DNA of 64,000 nt from assembly GCA_001664005.1 (NCBI GenBank), contig CP016093.1, positions 3,649,031-3,713,030 of the forward strand, given 5' to 3'. Below, in pieces: positions 52,271 to 60,651 of the stretch. A model generated the notes under the pieces. That model saw only the letters and a list, made by a program, of their open reading frames with translations. It did not search any database and was not told the origin of the DNA. The position numbers and the translations under genes were made by a program. Source of the stretch: Rhizobiales bacterium NRL2 (GTDB lineage: Bacteria; Pseudomonadota; Alphaproteobacteria; Minwuiales; Minwuiaceae). Position 1 is the stretch's first letter. Every line of letters starts with the position of its first letter.

Positions 52271-52327
52271 GCGATCATGCTGTTGACTTAGACGAGCCTA
52301 AGAAACTGTTGCTCGATAGTAACCTCC

Positions 52328-53575
52328 TCACTGGGCCATGCTTGTCGCCGAAGTAACTTCGGCCAACAAGACTGCGATACGCTGGACCGCATCGGGCGGA
52401 CAGTCGAAGGCGTCGTCCGCATCCACCGCCCTGCGCTTCCGAACAAGGCAGGCCGCGACAGCGGCCTCAAGGTCCGCGTCGTGACGGACGACATGTGCAA
52501 CGGGACTGCGGTCATAAGGCAGTATGCTCTTCTCCCCCGTCGAGTCCCAGACCACCAGCGACACGCCGTTGAAAATGGCGAGCAGCCCTACCGTCGAGCG
52601 GAAAACGATCACCGCATCGGAAGCCTTGACGACGGAGACAATATCCTCGTCGCGCAGCAGAAGCACCCTTTCGGCGACCGCCGGGAATTCGCGACGGAAT
52701 TCGTCCAGACCAATGGAAGGATGCAGCTTGACCGCGAAGCGCCAGCGATCTGCGGTTTTCGCTGCCAGTTCCCCGATGACCCGCACCTGTGACGCCAGAT
52801 GTCCACGATGGCCCGGCGTCATGTACGTCACCAATGGTCTCGAATCCGTCGGTAGCTCGAGCGGGACGGCGTCTTGGAACTCCCGACGCCAGTGCGCGAA
52901 GACCGGCTGACCAGTGACACGGACAGAATGTGACGGCAGACCCGCCTTGAGCATCCGCGCGCGAACAAAGTCGTTCAGCACGCCTATTTGGGAGGGACGG
53001 TCGTCGGAGGCGATTTGCACACAGTTCTCCTCCAGCGGCCGCTCCCCCAGCATGCCGTAGCCGTAGTGATCCTCGATCAGAATACCAGGAACGCCCCGGG
53101 CCCGGGCCACACGCATCGCCGCCAATTCCATGCGGACCAAACAGGTGACGACGACAGCGGCCGGCCGCTCCTGCTCGAACACACGGTCGAGAAAGCGCGT
53201 CGGCTGGAAAACGCGGCGGCCCTCGCGGCCATAGGCCTCGCGCGCCGCAGTCTCGCCCCGTTCCGCGATCAGGTCAGTCATTGACACGCCCAAATAGGCA
53301 CAAGACTCTTCGAACGATACGCCCGAGGACGGCTCCCAAAAAGGCTCCGCGAGTTCGCGGCCAATCTGAAGCGCATCCTCGTAGCCCGCCATCGGCAGAT
53401 AGTCCGACACCTGCCGGTAAGGCACCTTATGCGGGCGGAGAATCTGAGGCGCGTTGGTTAAAGCCAGCACCAGGGGATCGAATCGCGGGTCGGCCCGCAA
53501 TAACGGATAGACATGACGGACGATGTCGGCGTGGCCACCGCCATAGGTCACGAACAGGATGCGCCGGGCACTCAT
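52328..53575 (-). CDS. GT-B-fold glycosyltransferase-like protein
   Basis: This 415-residue protein looks like a GT-B glycosyltransferase or a relative of capsule/2-epimerase proteins. It starts with RRILFVTYGGGHADIVRHVY, a Gly-rich loop after the first strand. The second half has RPLVTYMTPGHRGHLASQV, FAVKLHPSIGLDEF and SDAVIVFRSTVGLLAIFNG, the usual nucleotide-sugar binding half. Sugar and acceptor are unknown. It is the last gene of the minus-strand operon with the amidotransferase, HisH- and HisF-like genes, overlapping the latter by 4 nt. Confidence 0.72.
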   Translation of the reverse strand: MSARRILFVTYGGGHADIVRHVYPLLRADPRFDPLVLALTNAPQILRPHKVPYRQVSDYLPMAGYEDALQIGRELAEPFWEPSSGVSFEESCAYLGVSMTDLIAERGETAAREAYGREGRRVFQPTRFLDRVFEQERPAAVVVTCLVRMELAAMRVARARGVPGILIEDHYGYGMLGERPLEENCVQIASDDRPSQIGVLNDFVRARMLKAGLPSHSVRVTGQPVFAHWRREFQDAVPLELPTDSRPLVTYMTPGHRGHLASQVRVIGELAAKTADRWRFAVKLHPSIGLDEFRREFPAVAERVLLLRDEDIVSVVKASDAVIVFRSTVGLLAIFNGVSLVVWDSTGEKSILPYDRSPVAHVVRHDADLEAAVAACLVRKRRAVDADDAFDCPPDAVQRIAVLLAEVTSATSMAQ

Positions 53576-54354
53576 TCCTCGGCCGGCCAGCGCGCCAGTT
53601 CAATGCCAGCGTCCAACAGTTTCTGTCGAGCACTGGGGAGCCCTGAGCCGACGAAATTGAACAGGTTCGCTGTCGCTACGGCGTCGATCTCCAGCGCCGC
53701 CAGCGCGGTTTGCAGGTGCAGGTGGTTGCCGGCGCCGCCGGCCATGATGACCGGGATTTCCAGTCTATCGGGCAGAAACGCGAGCGCGTCCATGTCATAT
53801 CCCTGCCCGGTGCCGTCCTGGTTGATCGAGTTAAGATAGATCTCGCCAACTCCCAAGTCGACAACTTGGCGCAGATGCGCGGCAAGATCGTTCTCCAGCT
53901 GCCGCGCTCCGTTCTCAACATGGACGGCGTACTCGCCATTCTTCTCCCGCCGGTAGTCGACTGAGGCGATGACACACTGCGCCCCGAAGGTCCGCACCAG
54001 CAGCCGCACAAAGTCCGGGTCGTCGGCGAGCGCCGTATTCACCACCAGCTTGTCGGCGCCGGCGGCCGTCATCATCCGCGCCTGTTCTTTGGTGCGCAGC
54101 CCGCCGCCCAGCGCCACCGGCATGAAGCAGCCTCTGGCCACTGCCCGTGCCTGTTCACAGAAGCGCTCGGTGTCCGCGCTCTCCCGACTGGCGTCGAGGA
54201 TGACAAGCTCGTCGATCGAGGTGGAGATATTGGAGAAGCCGTAGTTGCGGTTGAGCCAGTTCACGTCGCCGACTTTCTGCAGCCTGAAGTTTCGGCTCAG
54301 CATAAAGTGCCCGCGGTCGTGGATCAGCGTAAAGATCAGGCGCTTCTTCAGCAT
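53572..54354 (-). CDS. HisF-like synthase subunit of sugar amidotransferase system
   Basis: This 260-residue (beta/alpha)8-barrel protein is HisF-like. The first catalytic Asp is in LIFTLIHDRGHFM and the second in VIASVDYRREKNGEY. It lacks the histidine-operon context and instead follows a WbpG-type amidotransferase and a HisH-like gene, as in the Pseudomonas wbpG-hisH2-hisF2 set, where the pair supplies ammonia for an acetamidino group on a sugar. The first barrel strand differs from true HisF (IPCLDV). It overlaps its neighbours by 1 and 4 nt. Confidence 0.88.
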   Translation of the reverse strand: MLKKRLIFTLIHDRGHFMLSRNFRLQKVGDVNWLNRNYGFSNISTSIDELVILDASRESADTERFCEQARAVARGCFMPVALGGGLRTKEQARMMTAAGADKLVVNTALADDPDFVRLLVRTFGAQCVIASVDYRREKNGEYAVHVENGARQLENDLAAHLRQVVDLGVGEIYLNSINQDGTGQGYDMDALAFLPDRLEIPVIMAGGAGNHLHLQTALAALEIDAVATANLFNFVGSGLPSARQKLLDAGIELARWPAEE

Positions 54355-54977
54355 CAGAAAAACTCAATGAAGTTGCGCAGGACTTTGAGCCCGTTGGTCT
54401 GACTCTTTTCGACGTGGAACTGCGTACCACATACGTGGCCGCGCTCCACCGCAACAGTGAAGCTCTCGCCGTGGCTGCAAACGCCGGCCACCGCGTCCGG
54501 ATCGACCCCGGTCATTCGGTAGCTGTGGGTAAAGTAGAAGTCGGCCGCCTCGCCCAGTCCCCGCATCAGCCGGCTTTCCCGCGGGAACCGCACGGTGTTG
54601 AAGCCAACATGGGGAATCTTGAGCCGTTTCTCCCAGTCCTCGTCAAAACGAAAGCGCCGCACCTCACCGCCGACATAGCCTAATCCGCGGCTCTCGCGGC
54701 CTTCTTCACCGGCGTCGCTGAGAACCTGCATGCCGACACAGATACCCAGCAGCGGAACGCCCTCGTCATCGACCTTCTCGCGGATCGCCGCCTCGAATCC
54801 GCGTCCGCGGATATTCGCCATGGCGTGGCCGTAGGCACCAACGCCGGGCAGGACAAGCTTGGTTGCCCATCTGAGTTCTTCCGGCGCAGTCGCTACCTTC
54901 ACCGGAGCACCCAAGTGTTCGAAGGCGCTCACGACCGAGCCGAGATTGCCTGCCCCATAGTCGATGATGGTGATCAT
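54354..54977 (-). CDS. HisH-like glutaminase subunit of sugar amidotransferase system
   Basis: This 207-residue class I glutamine amidotransferase has the triad Cys80 (LLGICVGMQ), His and Glu (TQFHVEKSQ), and the N-terminal DYGAGNLGSVVSAF. It releases ammonia from glutamine, which the HisF-like partner would pass on. The operon partner is a WbpG/PseA-type gene rather than histidine genes, so a role in acetamidino-sugar formation is more likely than in histidine synthesis. It starts 10 bp after the amidotransferase stop. Confidence 0.9.
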   Translation of the reverse strand: MITIIDYGAGNLGSVVSAFEHLGAPVKVATAPEELRWATKLVLPGVGAYGHAMANIRGRGFEAAIREKVDDEGVPLLGICVGMQVLSDAGEEGRESRGLGYVGGEVRRFRFDEDWEKRLKIPHVGFNTVRFPRESRLMRGLGEAADFYFTHSYRMTGVDPDAVAGVCSHGESFTVAVERGHVCGTQFHVEKSQTNGLKVLRNFIEFF

Positions 54978-54987
54978 CGCAACCGCC

Positions 54988-56103
54988 TCATTCGACCTCG
55001 AATTTCGGCGCCCAGCGGTTGTTGGACTTGCGGAACAGGTCGCGGTTGACCCAGCGGTCGAGCACCGCGTCGAATTCCTCCTGGGTCATCCGGTAGTAGT
55101 CCAGATAAGTTTCGATGAATTCTTCAGGATACTGTCCGTCATACATCCGGACCAGATGCACCGCCTGCTCGCGCGTCATCGCGCCGCGCCGTATCTCAAT
55201 GCCAGCGTCCTGCAGCGCGCGGCCGAAGCCGAATTTCAGATACATCAGATAGGTGTGGAGCGCGTAGAGTGCCTGATCGTTCTGGGCGAAGTTCGTGAAG
55301 GTGCCAGAGTTCGCCATGTCCACCTCCTTCAGTCCGCAATATTCCTTGGCGACCAGATAGTTGCGGTAGGAATCCCAAGGCTCGAAATAACTGAGGTGGG
55401 TCAGCGTGAGCTGATGGTCGCCAAACTCCTTGTCGGTCGGGAACTTCCAGAAATAGAGGTCGCCGTCCGGTACCTCGAGCAGTGAGCTGACCTTGTCATA
55501 GCCACGCTCCAGATAGACGCGCTTGATGTATTCCACATCGAAGAACGGCCGATTCATTGTCTCGGTGGAGCCGCCGTATTCGATATCGCCATCCTCGGCA
55601 TACATGACCAGGGGGATATTGAAGTTGAGCGCCGTGCGAATCACTGACGAAAGGATGGCAATCAGCCAGCCGTAATAGGGGAAGCCCTTCTCGATGAAAC
55701 CGTACTTGTTGTAGAGCTGCATCGTCCGCGCGTTCGGCGTGACGTGGACATGGTCGTAGCCGCTCTCGATGAACGCCTTCAGGTTCTCGTTGCCGATCTC
55801 CATCTCCAGCGGCGGACGGACGGTCACCGTCAGCGGGTTCATTCCGTATTCGTGCTTCATCTTGTAGGCGACGTACGAGCCGTCCTTCCCGCCGCTGACC
55901 GGCACGAGAACGTCGAATCCCCCTGTCGTGGAACGGTGCTTCTCCAGCAGATCGCGCAGCTGCTGCTGTCTCGGGCCCCAGTCCATGGTCTTCTTGGCTT
56001 CCATCCACTGGCAGGCGTTGCACCACCCCCGTTCGTCCCACTCGATCCGGGGACGGGTCGACATGTTGAGGCAGTTCTTGCACCAGAAGACGTCAGCGGT
56101 CAT
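54988..56103 (-). CDS. N-acetyl sugar amidotransferase (WbpG/PseA-type)
   Basis: This 371-residue enzyme replaces the oxygen of an N-acetyl group with an amidine nitrogen, forming acetamidino sugars. The N-terminal zinc ribbon has Cys8, Cys11, Cys28 and Cys31, and the PP-loop ATP site is SGGKDGSY at residues 70-77. LVMYAEDGDIEYGGSTET follows mid-protein. Relatives include PseA (pseudaminic acid) and WbpG (O-antigen). It heads an operon with HisH-, HisF- and glycosyltransferase-like genes. The sugar acted on is unproved. Confidence 0.92.
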   Translation of the reverse strand: MTADVFWCKNCLNMSTRPRIEWDERGWCNACQWMEAKKTMDWGPRQQQLRDLLEKHRSTTGGFDVLVPVSGGKDGSYVAYKMKHEYGMNPLTVTVRPPLEMEIGNENLKAFIESGYDHVHVTPNARTMQLYNKYGFIEKGFPYYGWLIAILSSVIRTALNFNIPLVMYAEDGDIEYGGSTETMNRPFFDVEYIKRVYLERGYDKVSSLLEVPDGDLYFWKFPTDKEFGDHQLTLTHLSYFEPWDSYRNYLVAKEYCGLKEVDMANSGTFTNFAQNDQALYALHTYLMYLKFGFGRALQDAGIEIRRGAMTREQAVHLVRMYDGQYPEEFIETYLDYYRMTQEEFDAVLDRWVNRDLFRKSNNRWAPKFEVE

Positions 56104-56397
56104 GGAAGCGGGAGTCCGTTGCAGTTCTCTATGAGGGAAACCGGGGCCGTCAGTAACCCCAACGGCCGTTCACGTCCAGAAACCAGTTGAGGATTTGATG
56201 AAGGAAGCGTGGTTGTGTCGCCTGATCGCCGCATCGCCGCATCGCCGCATCGCCGCATCGCCGCATCCTGCGACCTTACAACATGGTCGTCAAAAGACTA
56301 CTCGGGTGCTAGACGATCAGGCACGCTTCCAGGAGGGAGCTGCCGGCCCACGGCCTCGCAGAGGCAAAACGTACTTGCTTGTCCGAAGCGCAAATCC
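56104..56397. other. Divergent intergenic region containing an octamer repeat
   Basis: The 294 bp between the divergent amidotransferase and sulfotransferase-like genes include promoters for both sides and the repeat at 56228. No other conserved element was seen. The sequence is visibly less GC-rich toward the right, like the downstream gene. Confidence 0.5.
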
Positions 56398-56401
56398 ATG
56401 A
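56198..56401 (+). CDS. Possible 67-residue upstream ORF through the octamer repeats
   Basis: ATG 56198 has TGAGGA four bases upstream and reads through all five octamers, giving a repeated Ile-Ala-Ala-Ser-Pro-His-Arg-Arg-like sequence. It ends at TGA 56399-56401, overlapping the ATG of the next gene as ATGA. With one octamer fewer, the same start would be in frame with that gene. It may exist to couple or switch downstream translation. Protein function, if any, is unlikely. Confidence 0.3.
   Translation: MKEAWLCRLIAASPHRRIAASPHPATLQHGRQKTTRVLDDQARFQEGAAGPRPRRGKTYLLVRSANP
56228..56267. repeat. Five tandem copies of GCCGCATC
   Basis: Five perfect 8-bp units (GCCGCATC) in a row, 40 bp. The unit is not a multiple of three, so gain or loss of copies by slipped-strand replication would shift the reading frame of the ORF from ATG 56198 relative to the gene at 56398. 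Confidence 0.95.
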
Positions 56402-57396
56402 ACGACATTCTGCCCATACTTTCCAAGCCGCCATTGCACGATGATGTCGTCCTGATCGACGGGTTGGCCCGTTCCGGCAAAAAGCTGACTTGCCGGCTGA
56501 CCTGCTGGCTGGAGGACATGGATTTTTTCCAGTATATCTTCTGGGTTGAGCGTTTCAGCTATCTGCACTTGCTTGGCGCCATCCGAACCGACGTCGCTGT
56601 CAGCAACATCCAGGCCGCGATCGACGAAGCAATCTATTCGCGCTCCATTGGCCGGATGATGAATACACGGCTGTCGGATGCTTCCTCCGTTCTCAGTTCA
56701 CCAGAACCTGAACTCTATCAGCAACGCGCCCGTGAACCGGACGGTTCTGTGGCGATGGAAAAGGTAAGAACCGCCAGACGGATGATGCCATTTCAGACAC
56801 ACTATCTGATGGCAAATCCTGGACCTTCCATGCAGGCGGTCAGGACACTGAAGATGCTGCATGTGTCCCGGCACCCAATTGCCATTGCCGAAGACTGGTT
56901 ACGCCGTGGTTGGGGCGACCGCTATGGTGTCGATCCGATCGCATTTGAAGTACTGGTCGAGAAGAATGGCCAGACCGTCCCTTGGTTCGCAGCCTTTAGT
57001 GACGACGACTACGCTGCGATGAAGCCATCTGAACGCTGTATCGCAAATGTAATCGACCTGCAGGCGATGAACGACAGTGGGTTTGAAACGCTCAACGGCG
57101 CAGAGAAGGCCCGTGTGTATCGCTTCTGTTTTGAAGACCTGCTTTCCTCCACCGACGATATGGTCACCGATATCGCCAGTTTTCTTGGAAGAAAGCCCAG
57201 GTACGACCTAGGACTTGTGCTGGAGGAACAGAAACTGCCAAACCGAGGTGCAGCAGGGCCATACGATCACGAACTCGCGAAACTAATGCTAACCGCGTCA
57301 GAGCCATTTGTTGCACGGCTGGCAAAGGCCTCGCGGGCGTACGAGGCCCGTTGGGGGCTGGAGCCGACTATGTTTCCGGAGTACCGAAACAGATGA
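56398..57396 (+). CDS. Sulfotransferase-like protein
   Basis: This 332-residue protein has a sulfotransferase-like PAPS loop as GLARSGKK (residues 22-29) and the second signature SRHPIAIAED around residues 157-166. The usual 5'-phosphosulfate loop ends in Thr-Thr, here Lys-Lys-Leu, so activity is uncertain. Codon usage is less GC-rich than in neighbours, suggesting acquisition. No ribosome site precedes ATG 56398; translation may depend on the overlapping upstream ORF with the octamer repeats. It overlaps the methyltransferase start by 4 nt. Confidence 0.68.
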   Translation: MNDILPILSKPPLHDDVVLIDGLARSGKKLTCRLTCWLEDMDFFQYIFWVERFSYLHLLGAIRTDVAVSNIQAAIDEAIYSRSIGRMMNTRLSDASSVLSSPEPELYQQRAREPDGSVAMEKVRTARRMMPFQTHYLMANPGPSMQAVRTLKMLHVSRHPIAIAEDWLRRGWGDRYGVDPIAFEVLVEKNGQTVPWFAAFSDDDYAAMKPSERCIANVIDLQAMNDSGFETLNGAEKARVYRFCFEDLLSSTDDMVTDIASFLGRKPRYDLGLVLEEQKLPNRGAAGPYDHELAKLMLTASEPFVARLAKASRAYEARWGLEPTMFPEYRNR

Positions 57397-58340
57397 GCGA
57401 TCAAGTCTATCGCACTTATTTCGAGGCCGAGGCCGAACAGTGGATGGACGAAAGCTACAAGGGCGATGCGTCCGTCTATCCCACGGCCGAACACCGCGCC
57501 CGTATCGTGCTGCGCCACGCAGGACAGGCCGGGCGTTCCCTGCGAATTGCCGATCTGGGATGCGGCGGCGGCGGCGTTTCCATTCCGCTGGCGCGCGCAG
57601 GCCACACCGTGGTCGGCGTGGACCGGTCCGAGGCTATGCTGGAGCTGGCGCGCGACAGTACCAATGGGCAGGACGCGGAGGTCGCCGCACGGTTGGAGTT
57701 CAAGCTCGGTGATGTGCTCGATCCGCCTGTCGATCCCGAATCTTTTGACATGGTAATTGCCATGGGTCTGATCGGATACCTAGAAGACGAGTCCCTGCTT
57801 TTTCAAGTGGCATACAAGTTGTTGGCGGATCGGGGCGAACTGTTGGTCTCCTGCCGGAATCGCCTGTTCAACCTGAACAGCCTTAGCTGGCGTACCCGGC
57901 GGGAGTTCGGCAAGGACGATATCGACGCCCTGCTTGCGGAGATGGAAGGCTGCTACAAGCCCGTGTCTAATAGCAGCCTGGTCGCCTTCCTTGCCCGGCT
58001 GGATGCCGTTGTGCGCGACCTGCGCGAGCAACTGGATGACCAGATTAAATCTGGCGATGACAGTCCGGCTTCTGCGATGGTCAATCTCTTCGAGCCAGCG
58101 GCGGATCGCATTGAAGCGCGTCAACAGACCCCTGCATTGATGGCAGCCCTTGCCAAAGCGAACGGGTTCGGGATGGGCAAGGTCTGGGGTGTTCATCCAC
58201 ACATGCTTGATCCCAACGCCAATGGGTTGCTACCTGCAGGTGCCTTCGTCGCCTTTTCGAAGGCGATGGAAGCACTGGACGAGGAACCAGTCAGTCTCGC
58301 TTGGTCGTCGGTCTTCATCGGGCAGTATGTAAAGCGCTGA
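57393..58340 (+). CDS. Class I SAM-dependent methyltransferase
   Basis: This 315-residue methyltransferase has motif I IADLGCGGGGVSIPL, motif II VVGVDRSEAM, and VIAMGLIGYLEDESLLFQVA as post-motif. It probably methylates a sugar or lipid in the glycan pathway, but the family is broad. It overlaps the sulfotransferase-like stop (ATGA) and precedes a second sulfotransferase-like gene by 33 bp, so the three are likely one transcript. Confidence 0.85.
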   Translation: MSDQVYRTYFEAEAEQWMDESYKGDASVYPTAEHRARIVLRHAGQAGRSLRIADLGCGGGGVSIPLARAGHTVVGVDRSEAMLELARDSTNGQDAEVAARLEFKLGDVLDPPVDPESFDMVIAMGLIGYLEDESLLFQVAYKLLADRGELLVSCRNRLFNLNSLSWRTRREFGKDDIDALLAEMEGCYKPVSNSSLVAFLARLDAVVRDLREQLDDQIKSGDDSPASAMVNLFEPAADRIEARQQTPALMAALAKANGFGMGKVWGVHPHMLDPNANGLLPAGAFVAFSKAMEALDEEPVSLAWSSVFIGQYVKR

Positions 58341-58373
58341 TCGCGTACCATTTGGCCAAACCGCGAGCGCCGC

Positions 58374-59096
58374 ATGAAACTGCCCTTCGGCGAAAGAACC
58401 AATCTCTGGATCCACCGCCGCTACCGGGAACTGCTTTGGCCGAACTACGGCCTGCACAGCCTCTACCTGGCGGCGCGGGGGCGGCGTGTCGAGCCGTCGT
58501 GCGCGGATCTCACGGTCGAGGGCTTCGGCCGCTCCGGCAACACTTATGTCGTCCACGCCCTGGAACTGAGCCAGCAGCGCCCGCTGCGCATCATCAGCCA
58601 CTTCCACTACCCGATCGCGGTCGGGCGCCCGGCGCGCGCGGGAGTGCCGGTTTGCCTCGTGCTGCGGCATCCGCTCGACAGCATCGCGTCCTACTGCCAG
58701 TACAGCGACTGGTCGCCCCAGCGCTTCATCGACGATTTCGTGGCCTATCACACTTATGTCCGGCCCTATCTCGACAGCATCTGCGTCGCTCGGTTCGAGG
58801 ATTTCACGGTCGACTTCAACTGCCTGGTCCGGGCCATGAACGGCGTCTACGGACCGATCCTGGACGAGGTCGAGGACCAGAACGGGTTCAGCGACCGGGT
58901 GTTCCGTCGGATCGAAGCCCGCCAGCCCGGCGGGCGCGTCGACGAGCTCCGCGTCCACCGGCCGTCGGAACTGCGGCGACGCCGCAAGCCGGAGATCGTT
59001 GCCGACATCGAGGCGAACTACGGTCGCGGCATGGCCGAGGTGATGGCGCTCTACGACGTCTACCGCCAGCGCGCCGAAGCGCTGCAGCCGGCATGA
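58374..59096 (+). CDS. Sulfotransferase-like protein
   Basis: This 240-residue protein shows a better sulfotransferase signature: GFGRSGNT at residues 50-57 for the 5'-phosphosulfate loop and VLRHPLDSIASYCQYSDW as the 3'-phosphate block. ARFEDFTVDF follows, as in bacterial sulfotransferases. It would move sulfate from PAPS to a carbohydrate or lipid hydroxyl in the cytoplasm. No PAPS-making CysND genes are in the window. It starts 33 bp after the methyltransferase. Confidence 0.8.
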   Translation: MKLPFGERTNLWIHRRYRELLWPNYGLHSLYLAARGRRVEPSCADLTVEGFGRSGNTYVVHALELSQQRPLRIISHFHYPIAVGRPARAGVPVCLVLRHPLDSIASYCQYSDWSPQRFIDDFVAYHTYVRPYLDSICVARFEDFTVDFNCLVRAMNGVYGPILDEVEDQNGFSDRVFRRIEARQPGGRVDELRVHRPSELRRRRKPEIVADIEANYGRGMAEVMALYDVYRQRAEALQPA

Positions 59097-59136
59097 CTGC
59101 CAACCCGCCAGCCGGTGCGGCCGCGGGAAGCCGCCG

Positions 59137-60651
59137 GTGCTGAAGTCGGTCCTGAAATCCGGATTCGCCGTCGCCGCGGCCGTCCTCCTCGGCCGGGTGC
59201 TAGGCTTTGGGCGCGACGCCACCGTGGCCGCGACCTTCGGCATCGACCGATCGGCCGACATCGCGGTCTTCCTCATCGGATTGCCGGACTTTCTGATCAA
59301 CGTTCTCGGCGCGGGCGGGTTCACCGCCATTCTGGTCGTCCACTACCGCCAGAAGCCGGCGGAGGCGGCGCGGCTGATGTTCCAGGCCGGCCTAGCCGTA
59401 TTGCTGGGGGTCGGCGCGCTGGCGCTGGTCCTGATCGCCCTGCGCGGCGGTCTGGTCGACGCCCTGGCGCCCGGCTTCGACGCCGCGGCCCGCGAGCGCA
59501 CCGTCGACCTGCTGCCGCTGGTCCTGCTGTCGGCGCCGATCGCGGCCATGACCGGCGCATCGATCGGCTTCCTGCAGGCGAAGGGCCGCTTTTTTGTCGC
59601 CGCCTGCGGCGCGGCCATCATCAACACGGTGCTGATCGCGGCCATGCTCGGCGCGCAGCCCGGCCGGACGCTGAGTGTGCTGGCCGCGGCCATCCTCGCT
59701 GGCGCGCTGCTGCGCTGGCTGGTGCAGGCCGCCGTGATCGGGCGCGAAGGGATCGGCGGGATCGCCTTCCGGCCCTGGCTGGTCGACCGCTCCCTGATGA
59801 AGGCCTTCGTCCGGGCCGCGGCAACCGAGGCGGTCGTCTTCTTCTATCCCTTCGCGCTCCGCGCCATCGCCACGCTGTTCGGCGTCGGCGCCCTCGCATC
59901 GGTCAACTACGCGACCAAGCTGGTGCAGTTGCCGCTGGGCGTCGTCGTCATGACCCTGACGACGATCCTCCTGCCCCAGCTTGCGGGCCTCGCCCCGCGG
60001 GAAAGGAATGCCGCCGACCTGGGCCCGTTCCGCCGTCTGGCCGTTCATGGCCAGTTCTGGATCCTAGTGCTGAGCGCGATGGCGGTCGCCGTCCTCGTGG
60101 TGCACGGCAGCTGGCTGGTCCGGCTGGCCTTCGGCTGGGGCGAGATCGGCCCGGACGGCCTCGCCGCCATCGCCAGTTTCACCGCGGTCTTCAGCCTCAG
60201 CCTGCTGCCGATGGGGTTGAACGTCTTCCTGCGCCGCGCTCTCAATGCGCTGGGTGAGACAAAGTCTCCAATGTCGGCGGAAATCGCCGGCTTCGCAACC
60301 TTCATAGCGAGTGCATTCGCGGTCATCGCCGCGGATGGTCCGCTGGAGGCCGTACTGCTCTGCGCCGCTGGGGGTTGCTTCGTCTCCATGGTCATGCTGC
60401 TCGCTGCCATGTCGCAGCGCGGCGTGCCGCTCGTGCAGGAGTTCCGCCGTCCCGGCCTCTGGGCGGCCGTGGTTCTGTCGGCGCTGGCGACGGCCGCGCC
60501 GGGCCTGATTCTGGAGCGGCTGGCCCCCGGCCACGCCTGGCTGCCCGCTATCGCCATCGCCCTCGGCGGATTGGCCGGCCTATGCGCGGCGCTGGCGGTG
60601 AACCGCGAGGCGCGGGCGGCGGTCAGGACCCTTTTGCCGCGCCGTCAGTAG
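59137..60651 (+). CDS. MurJ/MviN-family lipid flippase
   Basis: This 504-residue polytopic protein of the MOP superfamily has about fourteen membrane segments and starts with GTG 59137. The MurJ-like N-terminal LGRVLGFGRDATVAATFG is present, as are further conserved basic residues in the central cavity region (FFYPFALRAIATLFGVGALA). It could be the housekeeping lipid II flippase, or a glycan-linked homologue moving the lipid-linked unit built here. It lies 40 bp after the sulfotransferase gene and converges on neuC with a 7-bp overlap. Confidence 0.85.
   Translation: MLKSVLKSGFAVAAAVLLGRVLGFGRDATVAATFGIDRSADIAVFLIGLPDFLINVLGAGGFTAILVVHYRQKPAEAARLMFQAGLAVLLGVGALALVLIALRGGLVDALAPGFDAAARERTVDLLPLVLLSAPIAAMTGASIGFLQAKGRFFVAACGAAIINTVLIAAMLGAQPGRTLSVLAAAILAGALLRWLVQAAVIGREGIGGIAFRPWLVDRSLMKAFVRAAATEAVVFFYPFALRAIATLFGVGALASVNYATKLVQLPLGVVVMTLTTILLPQLAGLAPRERNAADLGPFRRLAVHGQFWILVLSAMAVAVLVVHGSWLVRLAFGWGEIGPDGLAAIASFTAVFSLSLLPMGLNVFLRRALNALGETKSPMSAEIAGFATFIASAFAVIAADGPLEAVLLCAAGGCFVSMVMLLAAMSQRGVPLVQEFRRPGLWAAVVLSALATAAPGLILERLAPGHAWLPAIAIALGGLAGLCAALAVNREARAAVRTLLPRRQ

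Noticed and set aside
52060-52278. 72-codon minus-strand ORF opposite the CysC-like gene
   Set aside because: It is antisense to a supported gene over most of its length. Only the separate reading frame ending at 52212 looks like a real remnant.
53572-54977. hisF and hisH as histidine biosynthesis genes
   Set aside because: They sit between a WbpG/PseA-type amidotransferase and a glycosyltransferase-like gene, with no other his gene, and the HisF-like first strand differs from true HisF. The sugar amidotransferase role fits better.
56228-56267. CRISPR array
   Set aside because: The 8-bp units are directly adjacent with no spacers, so this is a simple tandem repeat.
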